The translations under genes and the position numbers were made by a program. Positions 34,606 through 42,837 of a stretch of DNA of 64,000 bases are shown here, piece after piece. The first letter of the stretch is position 1. Every line of letters starts with the position of its first letter. Source of the DNA: Ancylobacter sp. Lp-2 (GTDB lineage Bacteria > Pseudomonadota > Alphaproteobacteria > Rhizobiales > Xanthobacteraceae); NCBI RefSeq assembly GCF_020523795.1, contig NZ_JAJALI010000010.1:1-64000 (forward strand), written 5' to 3'. The notes below the pieces were generated by a model that saw only the letters and a list, made by a program, of their open reading frames with translations, did not search any database and was not told where the DNA came from.

Positions 34606-35679
34606 ATGAGCCCGTTCCCCGATCCCGCCATCCTTCCGAGTACGCCGGCAGTACTCGTCGATCTGGCGGTGGCGCGCGCCAATATCGCCCGCTTCCAGTC
34701 CTATGCCGATGCGCATGGGCTCAAGGTCCGCCCGCACATCAAGACCCATAAGCTGCCGGCCCTGGCCCGCATGCAGCTCGAGGCCGGCGCGGTCGGCATC
34801 ACCTGCCAGAAGCTCTCGGAGGCGGAAGCGATGCTGGCGGGCGAGCCGGCGATCCGCGACGTGCTCATCACCTACAACATCGTCGGAGCCAACAAGCTCT
34901 CCCATCTCGCCGCGCTGGCTCGGCGGGCGAGGCTCTCCGTGGTGGCCGACAGCGAGGCGGTCGTTGCCGGCCTGTCGGCGACCTTTGCCGCCGCGCCCGT
35001 GCCGCTCGCCGTGCTGGTGGAATGCGACACCGGCGCCCATCGCTGCGGCGTCGCCAGCCCCGAGGCCGCCGCCGCGCTTGCCCGGGCGATCGCCGCCGCA
35101 CCCGGCCTCGTCTTCGGCGGGCTGATGACCTATCCGCCGGTCGGCGCCGCCGCAGCGGTGGAAGCGTTCATGCGCGAGGCGAAAGCGCGGATCGAGGCCG
35201 CGGGGATCGCGGTTCCGGTCGTCACCTCCGGCGGCACGCCCTCGATGATGCAGGCGGCCGAGGCGCCGGTGACCACCGAATATCGGCCGGGCACCTATGT
35301 CTATAATGATCGCTCGCTGGTGGAGCGCGGCGTGTGCGGATGGGACGACTGTGCCCTCACCGTGCTCGCGACCGTCGTCTCCGTCCCCGCCCAGGACCGC
35401 GCCATCATCGATGCCGGATCCAAGACCCTCACCTCCGACCTGCTCGGCCTCAGCGGTTATGGCCATGTGCTGGGACGGCCGGACATCGCCATCGACCAGC
35501 TCTCCGAGGAGCATGGCCGGTTGGTGAGCGCTGGGCCGATCGGCCTCGCGGTGGGGGACCAACTGCGCATCGTGCCCAATCATGCCTGCGTGGTGACCAA
35601 CATGGTCGACACGGTGCATGTGCTGGACGCCGGCACGCTCACGCCCTGGCCGGTCGCCGCGCGCGGGTGCATCGTTTGA
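34606..35679 (+). CDS. Fold-type III PLP enzyme, D-threonine aldolase / D-serine dehydratase-like
   Basis: 357 residues from the ATG at 34606 (TGAGGA six bases upstream; earlier in-frame ATGs at 34591-34600 overlap that site). The N-terminal barrel contains the PLP lysine in RPHIKTHK, and VTSGGTPS and TEYRPGTYVYND bind cofactor phosphate. The C-terminal PNHACVVTN carries the His-x-Cys metal ligands of metal-activated D-serine dehydratases and D-threonine aldolases. It acts on beta-hydroxy-D-amino acids by dehydration or retro-aldol cleavage. With the divergent amino-acid importer and RidA it forms a D-amino-acid use module. Aldolase versus dehydratase cannot be decided here. Confidence 0.88.
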   Translation: MSPFPDPAILPSTPAVLVDLAVARANIARFQSYADAHGLKVRPHIKTHKLPALARMQLEAGAVGITCQKLSEAEAMLAGEPAIRDVLITYNIVGANKLSHLAALARRARLSVVADSEAVVAGLSATFAAAPVPLAVLVECDTGAHRCGVASPEAAAALARAIAAAPGLVFGGLMTYPPVGAAAAVEAFMREAKARIEAAGIAVPVVTSGGTPSMMQAAEAPVTTEYRPGTYVYNDRSLVERGVCGWDDCALTVLATVVSVPAQDRAIIDAGSKTLTSDLLGLSGYGHVLGRPDIAIDQLSEEHGRLVSAGPIGLAVGDQLRIVPNHACVVTNMVDTVHVLDAGTLTPWPVAARGCIV

Positions 35680-35686
35680 TAGCGGG

Positions 35687-36042
35687 GGACGACCGCCGGA
35701 CCATCGTCCCGGTCTACAGCGCTCTCGCCGCCACCTCGCCGCAGAGCGGGGCGCAGCGGGGAATTGCATCACGCCGGGGCGGCCCTCGGTCTATGAGAAC
35801 GGCCGCATCACCGTCGATTGCCGCATCGACGCGCAGGGCCGACTGCTGATGGGCGGGCGCGGGCCGATGTCGCATGTCGAGGAGCAGGGCAACTCGCCTA
35901 TCTCACCGACTACGCGGTGAAGCTGTGGCCGCCGTTGAAGGGCGTGCACTGTACCTACGGCTCGAACAGTCAGCTGGCCGTCACCAGGGACCACTGGCCG
36001 CACATCCACGAGCCGTCGCCGGATGCGCTGGGACGCGGGTTC
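35687..36042 (+). pseudogene. Fragment of a DAO-type FAD-dependent oxidoreductase with at least two frameshifts
   Basis: Directly after the PLP-enzyme gene, three successive frames spell the C-terminal half of a PuuB/OrdL-like oxidoreductase: RTIVPVYSALAAT (near 35697), then CITPGRPSVYENGRITVDCR and RLLMGGRGPMSH (35770-35880), then AYLTDYAVKLWPPLKGVHCT and LAVTRDHWPHIHEPSP (35898-36020). The order matches the family, but the frame shifts near 35745 and 35895 and the N-terminal FAD domain is missing. The homology ends near 36040, about 80 bases before a resolvase gene, so this may mark the edge of the inserted element. It was probably part of the D-amino-acid cluster. Confidence 0.75.
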
Positions 36043-36120
36043 GGCGCGCAGAGTTCGCGAGCTTGGTTCAGCCGAGCCAAGGTACGCTTGTTCAACACAA
36101 GCATTCGCGTGGAGGCTTCC

Positions 36121-36762
36121 ATGACCGAAGGAACGTTCGTCGCTTATTTTCGCGTCAGCACTGATCGGCAGGGCCGCTCTGGTCTCGGGCTGGAGGCGCA
36201 GCAGAAGGCGGTGAGCGACTATCTCAACGGAGGCGCGTGGAAGCTCGCCGGTCAGTTCATCGAGACCGAGAGCGGGAAGGACAACGATCGGCCGGAGCTG
36301 GCGAAAGCACTCGCCCTCTGCCGCAAGCGCAAGGCCAAGCAGGTCATCGCGAAGCTCGACCGACTGTCCCGCAACCTGTCTTTCATCGCCGCGCTGATGG
36401 ATTCGGGCGTCGAGTTCGTCGCGACCGACAACCCGCATGCAAACCGCCTGACGATCCACATCCTCGCCGCCGTCGCCCAGCACGAGCGCGAGCAGATTGC
36501 CGAGCGCACACGGGTCGCTCTTGCTGCTGCCAGGGCCCGCGGCACCAAGCTGGGAAGGCACGGTGCCGAGGTGCTGGCCGTCCGCCATAAGGCCGAGGCC
36601 ACCGAGCGCGCACAGCACCTCGTGCCGGTGTTCGCCGAGCTTGCGGACCTGTCCACCCGCGCTGCCGCTGCCGAACTGAACCGGCGCGGGATCCCCACGC
36701 CGACGGGTGGCCAGTGGCACCCGATACAGGTGCAGAGGACCCGCAAGCGCCTGGCCGCCTGA
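36121..36762 (+). CDS. Serine recombinase (resolvase/invertase family)
   Basis: 213 residues from the ATG at 36121. The catalytic serine is in YFRVSTDRQ, followed by GLGLEAQQKAV, KLDRLSRNLSFIAALMDSGVEF and a C-terminal helical DNA-binding part (LNRRGIPTPTGGQWHP) of the kind found in small recombinases of islands. It is the leftmost gene of the mobile region and is convergent with the minus-strand gene block of the 36-42 kb element. It may resolve or mobilise that element. Confidence 0.9.
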   Translation: MTEGTFVAYFRVSTDRQGRSGLGLEAQQKAVSDYLNGGAWKLAGQFIETESGKDNDRPELAKALALCRKRKAKQVIAKLDRLSRNLSFIAALMDSGVEFVATDNPHANRLTIHILAAVAQHEREQIAERTRVALAAARARGTKLGRHGAEVLAVRHKAEATERAQHLVPVFAELADLSTRAAAAELNRRGIPTPTGGQWHPIQVQRTRKRLAA

Positions 36763-36773
36763 CGCCGCCGCCG

Positions 36774-37271
36774 TCACTGCGGATCTCCATCGTCACCGTC
36801 CGCCCCGTCGGCCGGCAGCTCGATCGCCGTGCCGTCGATGATCCGCGCCGTGCGGCCGTCGCTGCCCGACAGGTCGATCACATACCCCGGCTGGTTGACC
36901 GTCACGCTCACCTCCGGGCTATCCGGCGTGATCAGGCCGTACTGCTTGAACAGCACCAACGCGCCTTGGAGCGCAGCCGCCTTGTTTTCCCCCTCGAGCA
37001 CCATATCCAGCGCCCGATAAGCTTTCGGAAGCAGTCCGCCGAGAAGTTCGCCGGTCCGTCGCACGACAAACGCCTGAATATGATCCGTCTTCAATGCGCG
37101 GCAGAAGTGCTCAGAGCTGATGCCAGCCTTTGCTGCTGCTTCAACCTGCGTCTTTGCGGTCCCGGTGATATACGCCTCAAGCGCCTGATGCATCTTGCGC
37201 GAGATGCGGGGCTTTTTTGCCGGAGGACGGCGCCCCTTGTGCGCGACCTTGTCGATCTCCGTGCTGCTCAC
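36774..37271 (-). CDS. Terminase-small-subunit-like helix-turn-helix protein
   Basis: 165 residues from a GTG at 37271 (GGGAG upstream). The open frame continues upstream through the TGGAA repeat array, but that portion is a repeat translation and is rejected. The visible core is RKMHQALEAYITGTAKTQ, EAAAKAGISSEHFCRALKTD and a helical C-terminal part ending in an acidic tail. This resembles the DNA-binding N-terminus of phage small terminases and similar island proteins. No large terminase is in this block. Function is uncertain. Confidence 0.55.
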   Translation of the reverse strand: MSSTEIDKVAHKGRRPPAKKPRISRKMHQALEAYITGTAKTQVEAAAKAGISSEHFCRALKTDHIQAFVVRRTGELLGGLLPKAYRALDMVLEGENKAAALQGALVLFKQYGLITPDSPEVSVTVNQPGYVIDLSGSDGRTARIIDGTAIELPADGADGDDGDPQ

Positions 37272-37381
37272 GACGCGCTCCCGCTGTCTCGGTTGAGCGT
37301 TCCGATCCCGGCTTGAACGACACCCTTCTGATGGCGCGAGCGTCCCGCCCCAGAGGGGGCGTACGCGCCTATAGGGTAGTA

Positions 37382-37506
37382 GGGGGATTGGAACACAGGG
37401 GGTTGGAAGGGGATTGGAAGGCTTTTCCGCTGATTGGAAGGGGGGTGGAAGGGGATTGGAAATCGATTGGAAGGGGGGTTGGAAGCCCGATCGGGGGATT
37501 GGAAGG
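37382..37506. repeat. Array of nine TGGAA-centred repeats with 11-bp phasing
   Basis: Nine copies of GGGATTGGAA-like sequence; the T of TGGAA lies at 37389, 37404, 37415, 37435, 37446, 37457, 37468, 37480 and 37500. Most steps are 11-12 bases, with gaps of 15, 20 and 20. The array fills the gap between the RepA-like ATPase gene and the terminase-like gene. Even spacing near one helical turn suggests an iteron-like array for a replication initiator or regulator. Confidence 0.75.
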
Positions 37507-38688
37507 TCATTCGGCGCCCCTCCGTCCACTCACCACGATGCGTTTCCGGCGGTGCGAAGGAGGTCCGACCTCCTCGACGCAGATGCGACCGGCCGCGAAG
37601 AGCCGGTTCATCGCGTCGGCGAGGCCGCGCCTCCCGAGGGCATTGGAGCGCACATCTTTCGAGAACACGGTGGGGGCGTAAGTCGGGCCGGCAGGACCAA
37701 CGTTTCGGCCCTCGACCTCGTAGGCCGCCAGCATGTCGAGAAACACCTGATCGGCGGCCTCCTCGGCTGCATGCCGGGTGAACATGTTGCCCGAACTGGT
37801 GGTCGGCACCTTGAAGATGCCCCCGTCCCATCGGACCTTGATCTCGTCGCCGCTGCGCGAGTAGTTCGTTTTCATCAAGCGCAGCACGCGCGCATCGACG
37901 TCCGGTTCCTTGCCGGTCTCGTCCTTCACCCGCTCGAAATAGAGCCGGGACCTGAGGCTGTTGTTCCAGGCGGTGGAGCCGCTGGTGCCTGTGCCGCTGG
38001 CGAGGCCGCCAAGGGACGGATGGTCGAGCAGCAGTGTCGTAGTGTGGTGTCGGATTGCTTGGGCGCGCAACATGCCGACGAATTGCCGGGCTTGCGCTCG
38101 GTTGTTCTCGTCGCCGCCGAACAGGTCCGCTTTCGTATCTAGGATAAGTAGTGCGGGACCGACTTCCGCGATCCGCTGATCGAGCGCCGCAAAAAGCGGC
38201 GTCGGCCGGAGGATGCCGGTGCGCGGCTCGGCTGAGGCCAGCAGGGCATCCCGATGCGCCAGCGGCACGATCTTGAGGTCGGCAAGGTCGGCGAGCTCGA
38301 CCTCCATGCCGCGCGTGATCGCATCGAGGCGGCGGTGGACCTCGTCCACATCGTCTTCGGCGGTGAGGTAGACGCAGGCGCCTCGGGCGGTCGAACGCCC
38401 CAGCCAATAGCCGCCGGCGACGGTGACCACGCCGAGCTGTAGAGCAATGGTTGACTTCCCCGTCGCGCCATCGCCCGACAATCCGGTGACCGTGCCGGCC
38501 GGGATGAGATCGTCGACATGCCACGGCCGATCGGGAACCGGTTGCCCCGCGAACACGGACGCATCGAGCATCTCCAACAGAGGGGCGGCCGGTTGGTCAT
38601 CGGGCCAGCTGCCGTCGGCAGGCCTGCGCGCCGCCGCGGCGTCCTCGCGTTCGAGTTCCGACACGGGGACCATCTCCGACGCGCGCAT
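37507..38688 (-). CDS. RepA-like AAA/RecA-fold ATPase (replicative helicase type)
   Basis: 393 residues. Walker A is GDGATGKST, Walker B is LLILDTKADLF, and LLDHPSLGG carries the sensor-like residue. The layout matches plasmid RepA (RSF1010) helicases and related AAA_25 ATPases common in integrated elements. The ATG overlaps the previous stop in TGATG. It is probably the replication or maintenance ATPase of the 36-42 kb element; the repeat array directly downstream could be its binding region. Confidence 0.85.
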   Translation of the reverse strand: MRASEMVPVSELEREDAAAARRPADGSWPDDQPAAPLLEMLDASVFAGQPVPDRPWHVDDLIPAGTVTGLSGDGATGKSTIALQLGVVTVAGGYWLGRSTARGACVYLTAEDDVDEVHRRLDAITRGMEVELADLADLKIVPLAHRDALLASAEPRTGILRPTPLFAALDQRIAEVGPALLILDTKADLFGGDENNRAQARQFVGMLRAQAIRHHTTTLLLDHPSLGGLASGTGTSGSTAWNNSLRSRLYFERVKDETGKEPDVDARVLRLMKTNYSRSGDEIKVRWDGGIFKVPTTSSGNMFTRHAAEEAADQVFLDMLAAYEVEGRNVGPAGPTYAPTVFSKDVRSNALGRRGLADAMNRLFAAGRICVEEVGPPSHRRKRIVVSGRRGAE

Positions 38689-39269
38689 CAGGCTACGCCT
38701 CGCTGCGGCCGCGGCGCGAAGATCCGTGACTTCTCGACGTGTGGATCAAGCCCTCGCGCGAGTTGGAAAGCGTGTTCTACATCTTCGCCGGCGATGGCTG
38801 GCGCGTCGGCGAGCCTCAGAGCTGCGCCCGGCCAATCGATGACGACCACGCCGCGGCAATCGTTCGCCAGCCAGCGCGTCGCTGTGCGGTAAATCTGGAG
38901 CGGCTCTCCGCCATAAAACGAGGCCGGATTTTCGATCAATCCTTCGCCAAGCAGCGCGCCGCGGCCATCACGTCGCGCCAGGCGATGGGGAGCGTTGATC
39001 GGCCAGGCAGCAAGGTCGATGATCGCTTCGCGCGCGTCGTGGATCGGTACAATGAAGGCGCGCTCGCCGTCGCCGGGGTGCTTGGCGAGCTCAAAGAAAT
39101 TTCGGAGGAAGAAGTTCACGTCGAACGCCTTCACCTCGCGCAAGGCAAACTCGGTTGCTCCATCGGCACGCAGGAGCGCCAGCTCTTCTCGGAATGGGAT
39201 CGGCAGGGGAAGCCATGCCGCCTCGGCGAGGGTGAAGTTCTCAGCATGGAGCGGAATGACGTTGCTCAT
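38688..39269 (-). CDS. Hypothetical protein of the integrated element
   Basis: 193 residues (MSNVIPLHAENFTLAEAAWL at the N-terminus). A middle stretch (NCRGVVV replaced here by NDCRGVVVIDWPGAAL) resembles a toprim-like strand found in element-encoded primase partners, but the full motif set is not seen. It overlaps both neighbours (ATGA upstream, TGATG downstream), so it is translated as part of one operon with the ATPase. Function unknown; association with replication is inferred from position. Confidence 0.6.
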   Translation of the reverse strand: MSNVIPLHAENFTLAEAAWLPLPIPFREELALLRADGATEFALREVKAFDVNFFLRNFFELAKHPGDGERAFIVPIHDAREAIIDLAAWPINAPHRLARRDGRGALLGEGLIENPASFYGGEPLQIYRTATRWLANDCRGVVVIDWPGAALRLADAPAIAGEDVEHAFQLARGLDPHVEKSRIFAPRPQRGVA

Positions 39270-39697
39270 GGCATGAACCGCGTCATGGTGGCGTCGTGCC
39301 GCGCGCGCGCCTGAATGAGATAGCGCTCCGGCGCGTCGTTGCGCGGATCAATCAGCCTGCTTGTCGCGATCGCCGCCTGTCGAGTGAAAGCGCGCGCCAC
39401 CCCCTTGTCGATGGCACCGATCAGGGCTGCGCCGTCGAAGAAAGCCTTGGCGAGCCAGAAAGCCACGACCATTTCCGTGCCGTCTGGCGTGCCGATACGC
39501 GCGGCATCACCACTAGCGTCGCGGAGCAACTCGACCAGAAATGACGGGTTCGAAGGTTCGGGATATCGAGCGGCCAGCAGCACATCCGCGACGGCCGCCC
39601 ATGCGAAAGATGGGCGCCGGTCCGGCGGACCGAAGAAGCGGACGGCGACGTCATTGACCTCGCCGATGAAGATGGGATCGACACGGGCACGTTTCAT
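39266..39697 (-). CDS. Hypothetical protein, paralogue of its upstream neighbour
   Basis: 143 residues. The pattern EVNDVAVRFFGPPDRRPSFAW, then a central AFFDGAALIGAIDKGVA and a C-terminal RYLIQARARH, parallels the next gene upstream (EVDDILVRYFDAPSGEDWPY, AYGLIGAAIKVGLVHA, WTERVHARNG). The two genes overlap by ATGA and look like a tandem duplication. No family recognised. Confidence 0.6.
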   Translation of the reverse strand: MKRARVDPIFIGEVNDVAVRFFGPPDRRPSFAWAAVADVLLAARYPEPSNPSFLVELLRDASGDAARIGTPDGTEMVVAFWLAKAFFDGAALIGAIDKGVARAFTRQAAIATSRLIDPRNDAPERYLIQARARHDATMTRFMP

Positions 39698-40131
39698 TGC
39701 GGCAGCCCCCGCGTGGGCGTCGCCAAGCCGCCGTTGCGCGCATGGACCCGCTCCGTCCAGGCTAGCTTCTCTGCTTCGGTGAGATCGGCGAGCTGCAGGT
39801 TAGCGGCTAGAATGACGCCTTCCTCGACGACGTCGAAGACAGAGGCGTGCACTAGGCCCACCTTGATCGCGGCGCCGATCAGGCCATAGGCGACCGCACG
39901 GGGAACTACGACCACCAGTCCATCCGCGGTGGCGGAATAGGCCGCGCCGGAGTCGTTGTCGTTTTCGACGTCCCGCCTGGTGCCTTCAGGGTCGTTCGAT
40001 CGGGTAAGGGCGAGGATGTCGTTCAGGCCGAGATACGGCCAATCCTCGCCGCTCGGGGCGTCGAAGTAGCGGACGAGTATGTCGTCCACCTCGATCACGA
40101 GGCGCGGCTCGACGAGGGCGCTCATGGCCAT
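39694..40131 (-). CDS. Hypothetical protein, paralogue of its downstream neighbour
   Basis: 145 residues starting at the ATG at 40131; an in-frame ATG at 40125 has a better-spaced GAGG and is equally possible. Begins EVDDILVRYFDAP, then DILALTRS and a C-terminal helix. It shares length, order of motifs and acidic N-terminus with the following gene. It lies between an excisionase-like gene and the replication genes of the element. Function unknown. Confidence 0.6.
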   Translation of the reverse strand: MAMSALVEPRLVIEVDDILVRYFDAPSGEDWPYLGLNDILALTRSNDPEGTRRDVENDNDSGAAYSATADGLVVVVPRAVAYGLIGAAIKVGLVHASVFDVVEEGVILAANLQLADLTEAEKLAWTERVHARNGGLATPTRGLPQ

Positions 40132-40135
40132 TACC

Positions 40136-40345
40136 TCAAGCCGCGGTCGCGCTGCGAACGGGGAGGGCCGCGAGCCACGCCTCGATTGCCGCGCGGGTGA
40201 TTAGGGTGCGGCGACCGATCTTTCGAGCTTCCAATCGGCCAGCTCGGATTTCTTCGAACACAGTCGAACGGCCGACGCTCAGGATGCGGGCCGCACCCAT
40301 GACGTCGAAGGCGACGGGATGTTCTCCGGTGTGAATCGTCGGCAT
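40136..40345 (-). CDS. Excisionase/AlpA-type MerR-like helix-turn-helix protein
   Basis: 69 residues from the ATG at 40345, preceded by GGAGG with six-base spacing; an upstream ATG in the same frame lacks this. The pattern VMGAARILSVGRSTVFEEIRAGRLEARKIGRRTLITRAAIEAWLAAL is the HTH_17 excisionase fold. Such proteins direct excision or activate integrase genes of islands. It lies downstream of the integrase in the same direction. Confidence 0.85.
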   Translation of the reverse strand: MPTIHTGEHPVAFDVMGAARILSVGRSTVFEEIRAGRLEARKIGRRTLITRAAIEAWLAALPVRSATAA

Positions 40346-40435
40346 TTCTGTCCTCCGGAAGCGGACACGAGCGGACTTGCTCGGTTGCATGGGAGGAGAC
40401 TGCACAGTTGGGCGCTGGATTTCGCCCGAAACAAA

Positions 40436-41152
40436 TCAGCCGTTTTTGGTCGATTTTTTTCGGCGTTTCTCGCTTGTATGGGCCTTCTCGAGAGCTTTCG
40501 GGCTAACGGGTGGGAGCCGCAGGGGCTCCAGCGCAATCTTTCGCAGCGCAGGAAATCCCTGTTTGTGTTGCGCGGTCGGGTGAGTTGCGTCGAACAAGCC
40601 TCGGAGCGCGCCTAGAAAGCCATCACGGAGCAAGTTCGGTGGCCGACCGCGGCGAGTCGTTTTGCTCGGTGGAGATTGCAGTGCCTGTTTGAGATTGGAG
40701 AGCGCCGGAGCGTCGTGAAACGCCAGGCTCGCATAACGAAACGCCATGAGCGATCGGTAGAGCGAGGATGGTGATCCATCGGCGCCGGACGCGCCTGACA
40801 GGGGCAGACTTAAGAGGTCGAACGCGTCCGGCGACAGATTTTCGAGGACCATCACAAGGTGCTCGACGCCCATGCGGACTGCGTCGGTCTCAGCAGCAGG
40901 ATTCGGCTTCTTCGGCAGCCGACGTCGCGCGTATTCCTTGGCAAGATACTGCCGAGCCAGGTGGCCAATCTGCAGCTGCCTTGCGGCTCGGCTATTGTCA
41001 GGGAAGTGATCGCCGATCGCGTCAATCTGCTCCGCCGTGTATGGCCATGGTGCTGCGAGTGACGGGTGAGCGAGCAGTTCTGGCCACATCCACGGTGCTG
41101 GAACGCTGCCGGGTGCCAATGCTGCAAAGGCGGCTTGCCGCTCAGGGTGCAC
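40436..41152 (-). CDS. Hypothetical protein next to the integrase
   Basis: 238 residues, overlapping the integrase stop by 11 bases. Aromatic N-terminal part (WMWPELLAHPSLAAPWPYTA), a helical middle and a very basic C-terminus (SEKRRKKSTKNG) that may bind DNA. No family recognised. Its place between integrase and excisionase suggests an element-specific accessory role. Confidence 0.6.
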   Translation of the reverse strand: MHPERQAAFAALAPGSVPAPWMWPELLAHPSLAAPWPYTAEQIDAIGDHFPDNSRAARQLQIGHLARQYLAKEYARRRLPKKPNPAAETDAVRMGVEHLVMVLENLSPDAFDLLSLPLSGASGADGSPSSLYRSLMAFRYASLAFHDAPALSNLKQALQSPPSKTTRRGRPPNLLRDGFLGALRGLFDATHPTAQHKQGFPALRKIALEPLRLPPVSPKALEKAHTSEKRRKKSTKNG

Positions 41153-42359
41153 CCGACGAGCCCTCGATGCTGGTCACATTGCGAAGGGCGTCCAAGTGAT
41201 TTGCCCAAGCCTCCATCATCTCCCGGCGGCCGGCGAGATACTGGGCGGAGTTGTATGCGCCGCGTACCTCATTCCGCTCATCGTGAGCGAGCTGTCGCTC
41301 GATCCAGTCCGGTGAGTATCCAGATTCGTTCAACCATGTGGATGCGACACCCCGAAAGCCGTGGACCGTCGCCCGGCCGTGGTAACCTATGCGGTACATC
41401 GCGAACAGCATGGTGTTGTTCGACATGAAGCCCTCCTTCGTGGGGGAGGGAAACACAAGGCGACTACGGCCCGCCAAAGGACGCAGCTCAGTCAAAACGC
41501 GAACGGCCTGCGGCGCCAACGGCACGAGATGCTCGAACCGCATCTTCATGCGGGCCGGCGGGATACGCCACAGGGGCTCGGCACCGTCTAATCCTTCGAA
41601 CTCAGCCCAAGTGGCTGCACGCAACTCGGTCGTTCGGACGAATGTCAGAACCATCAGCTGGAGGGCGAGGCGAGTCGTCGGTTCGCCATCGTAGGCAGCG
41701 AGGGCTGCGAGGAACTGCGGAAGCTCTTCACGCGGGAGCGCGCGGTGGTGCTTTTGCCGGCCCGGTGATTTCAGAGCGCCTCTGAGGTCTTGGGTCGGAT
41801 CTCGCTTGGCTCTTCCAGTCGCAATCGCATAGCGAAATATCTGCCCGACCACCTGCATCTCGCGCTTCGCGAGCTCGATCGCTCCGCGTTTCTCGACCGC
41901 GCGGATGACTTCCAGGATGTCGGGTGGCTCGATCTCCGAGATCGGCCGGTGGCCAAGCTTGGGGAAAATGTCGGCCTCGAGACGACTCATCAGCCGCTCC
42001 GAGTACGAGGGAACCCACCCGGGCAGCTTGGTCTCGAACCACTCGCGAGCAATTGGCTCCAGGGAGCGCTTAGCCGCGACGGCGGCCGCTTGCTTGTCGG
42101 CACGTCGCTTTTCGCTCGGGTCGGTTCCTGCCGCCAGGAGACGCTTAGCCTCCTCTCGCCGAGCGCGCGCATCTGCGAGCGTGACCGCGGGATAGGTGCC
42201 GAGCGCCAACGTCTTCTGCTTGCCGGCGAATCGATAGGCGATGCGCCAATAGCGGGAGCCGTCCTGGTTGACGAGGATGTAGAGCCCCCCGCCGTCCGAC
42301 AGCTTGTAGGGCTTCTCCTTGCCCTTGGCGTTCCGGACGGCGGTATCGGTCAGGGGCAT
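41142..42359 (-). CDS. Tyrosine-type integrase, P4/DUF4102 family (left element)
   Basis: 405 residues from the ATG at 42359 (MPLTDTAVRNAKGKEKPYKL, the usual Arm-domain start). Arm-DNA-binding domain 1-90, core-binding domain to about 200, then the catalytic domain with arginine in TTELRAATW, HGFRGVASTWLNE, and a tyrosine in RGAYNSAQYL. P4-type integrases insert at tRNA 3' ends. Its start is 175 bases from the 18-bp tRNA-derived repeat at 42534, so that repeat is the likely attachment site used by this enzyme too. Confidence 0.93.
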   Translation of the reverse strand: MPLTDTAVRNAKGKEKPYKLSDGGGLYILVNQDGSRYWRIAYRFAGKQKTLALGTYPAVTLADARARREEAKRLLAAGTDPSEKRRADKQAAAVAAKRSLEPIAREWFETKLPGWVPSYSERLMSRLEADIFPKLGHRPISEIEPPDILEVIRAVEKRGAIELAKREMQVVGQIFRYAIATGRAKRDPTQDLRGALKSPGRQKHHRALPREELPQFLAALAAYDGEPTTRLALQLMVLTFVRTTELRAATWAEFEGLDGAEPLWRIPPARMKMRFEHLVPLAPQAVRVLTELRPLAGRSRLVFPSPTKEGFMSNNTMLFAMYRIGYHGRATVHGFRGVASTWLNESGYSPDWIERQLAHDERNEVRGAYNSAQYLAGRREMMEAWANHLDALRNVTSIEGSSGAP

Positions 42360-42837
42360 ATTGTTGGTATCTGTTGGACTATGGGATCCGATGCCATCAC
42401 ATGTACCAACAGATTTTGTGGATGCCAACACACTGCGGCGGACGTCAGCGAATGCCAGTAAGAAGATGGGTCGTGAATTATCAGTGGCTTATCGTCCTTG
42501 TGCGCATCTCGGCGGACGCTAGCGGACGGTAAAATGGTGGGCCCGGCAGGAAACGGCCTTTAGTGCTAATTTCTCATTTAAATCAGACATTTACGGACGA
42601 CTGCGGGGCTCGTTTGTGTAGCAGAGTTATGCGAGACAGAGCCTAAATCAGGCCTCGCCAGGGCGCAACCTGCCTCCCGTTCGAGTCCACATAGAGGACA
42701 CGAACCCGCAACCATGCCGAATGTCGTCCCGTTCGAGTTGACGAACAGTCGTACACCCCCGCATGTACAAGATATTTCAATGACTTAACTTGCATCTGTA
42801 TTCGCCTTCGGTTATGAATTTTGAACCGGAGGAAGCA
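42360..42837. other. Element junction, no gene
   Basis: About 480 bases between the left integrase and the ribbon-helix-helix gene. It contains the left 18-bp att repeat (42534-42551) and an AT-rich stretch near 42560-42600. The promoter of the left integrase probably lies before 42534 and that of the right element's first gene after 42700. Confidence 0.5.
42534..42551. repeat. Left copy of an 18-bp att direct repeat (tRNA 3' end)
   Basis: ATGGTGGGCCCGGCAGGA, identical to 56296-56313, where it is the 3' end of a tRNA gene including CCA. The two copies bracket 13.76 kb and define the element 42534-56313. Similarity stops right after both copies. Confidence 0.85.

Noticed and set aside
37272-37529. 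N-terminal extension of the terminase-like protein through the TGGAA array
   Set aside because: It is a translation of the repeat array; a GTG with a good ribosome-binding site gives a protein starting after the repeats.
36121-42359. CRISPR array or toxin-antitoxin locus in the left element
   Set aside because: The TGGAA units are too short and lack spacers, and no toxin-antitoxin family motif is visible.
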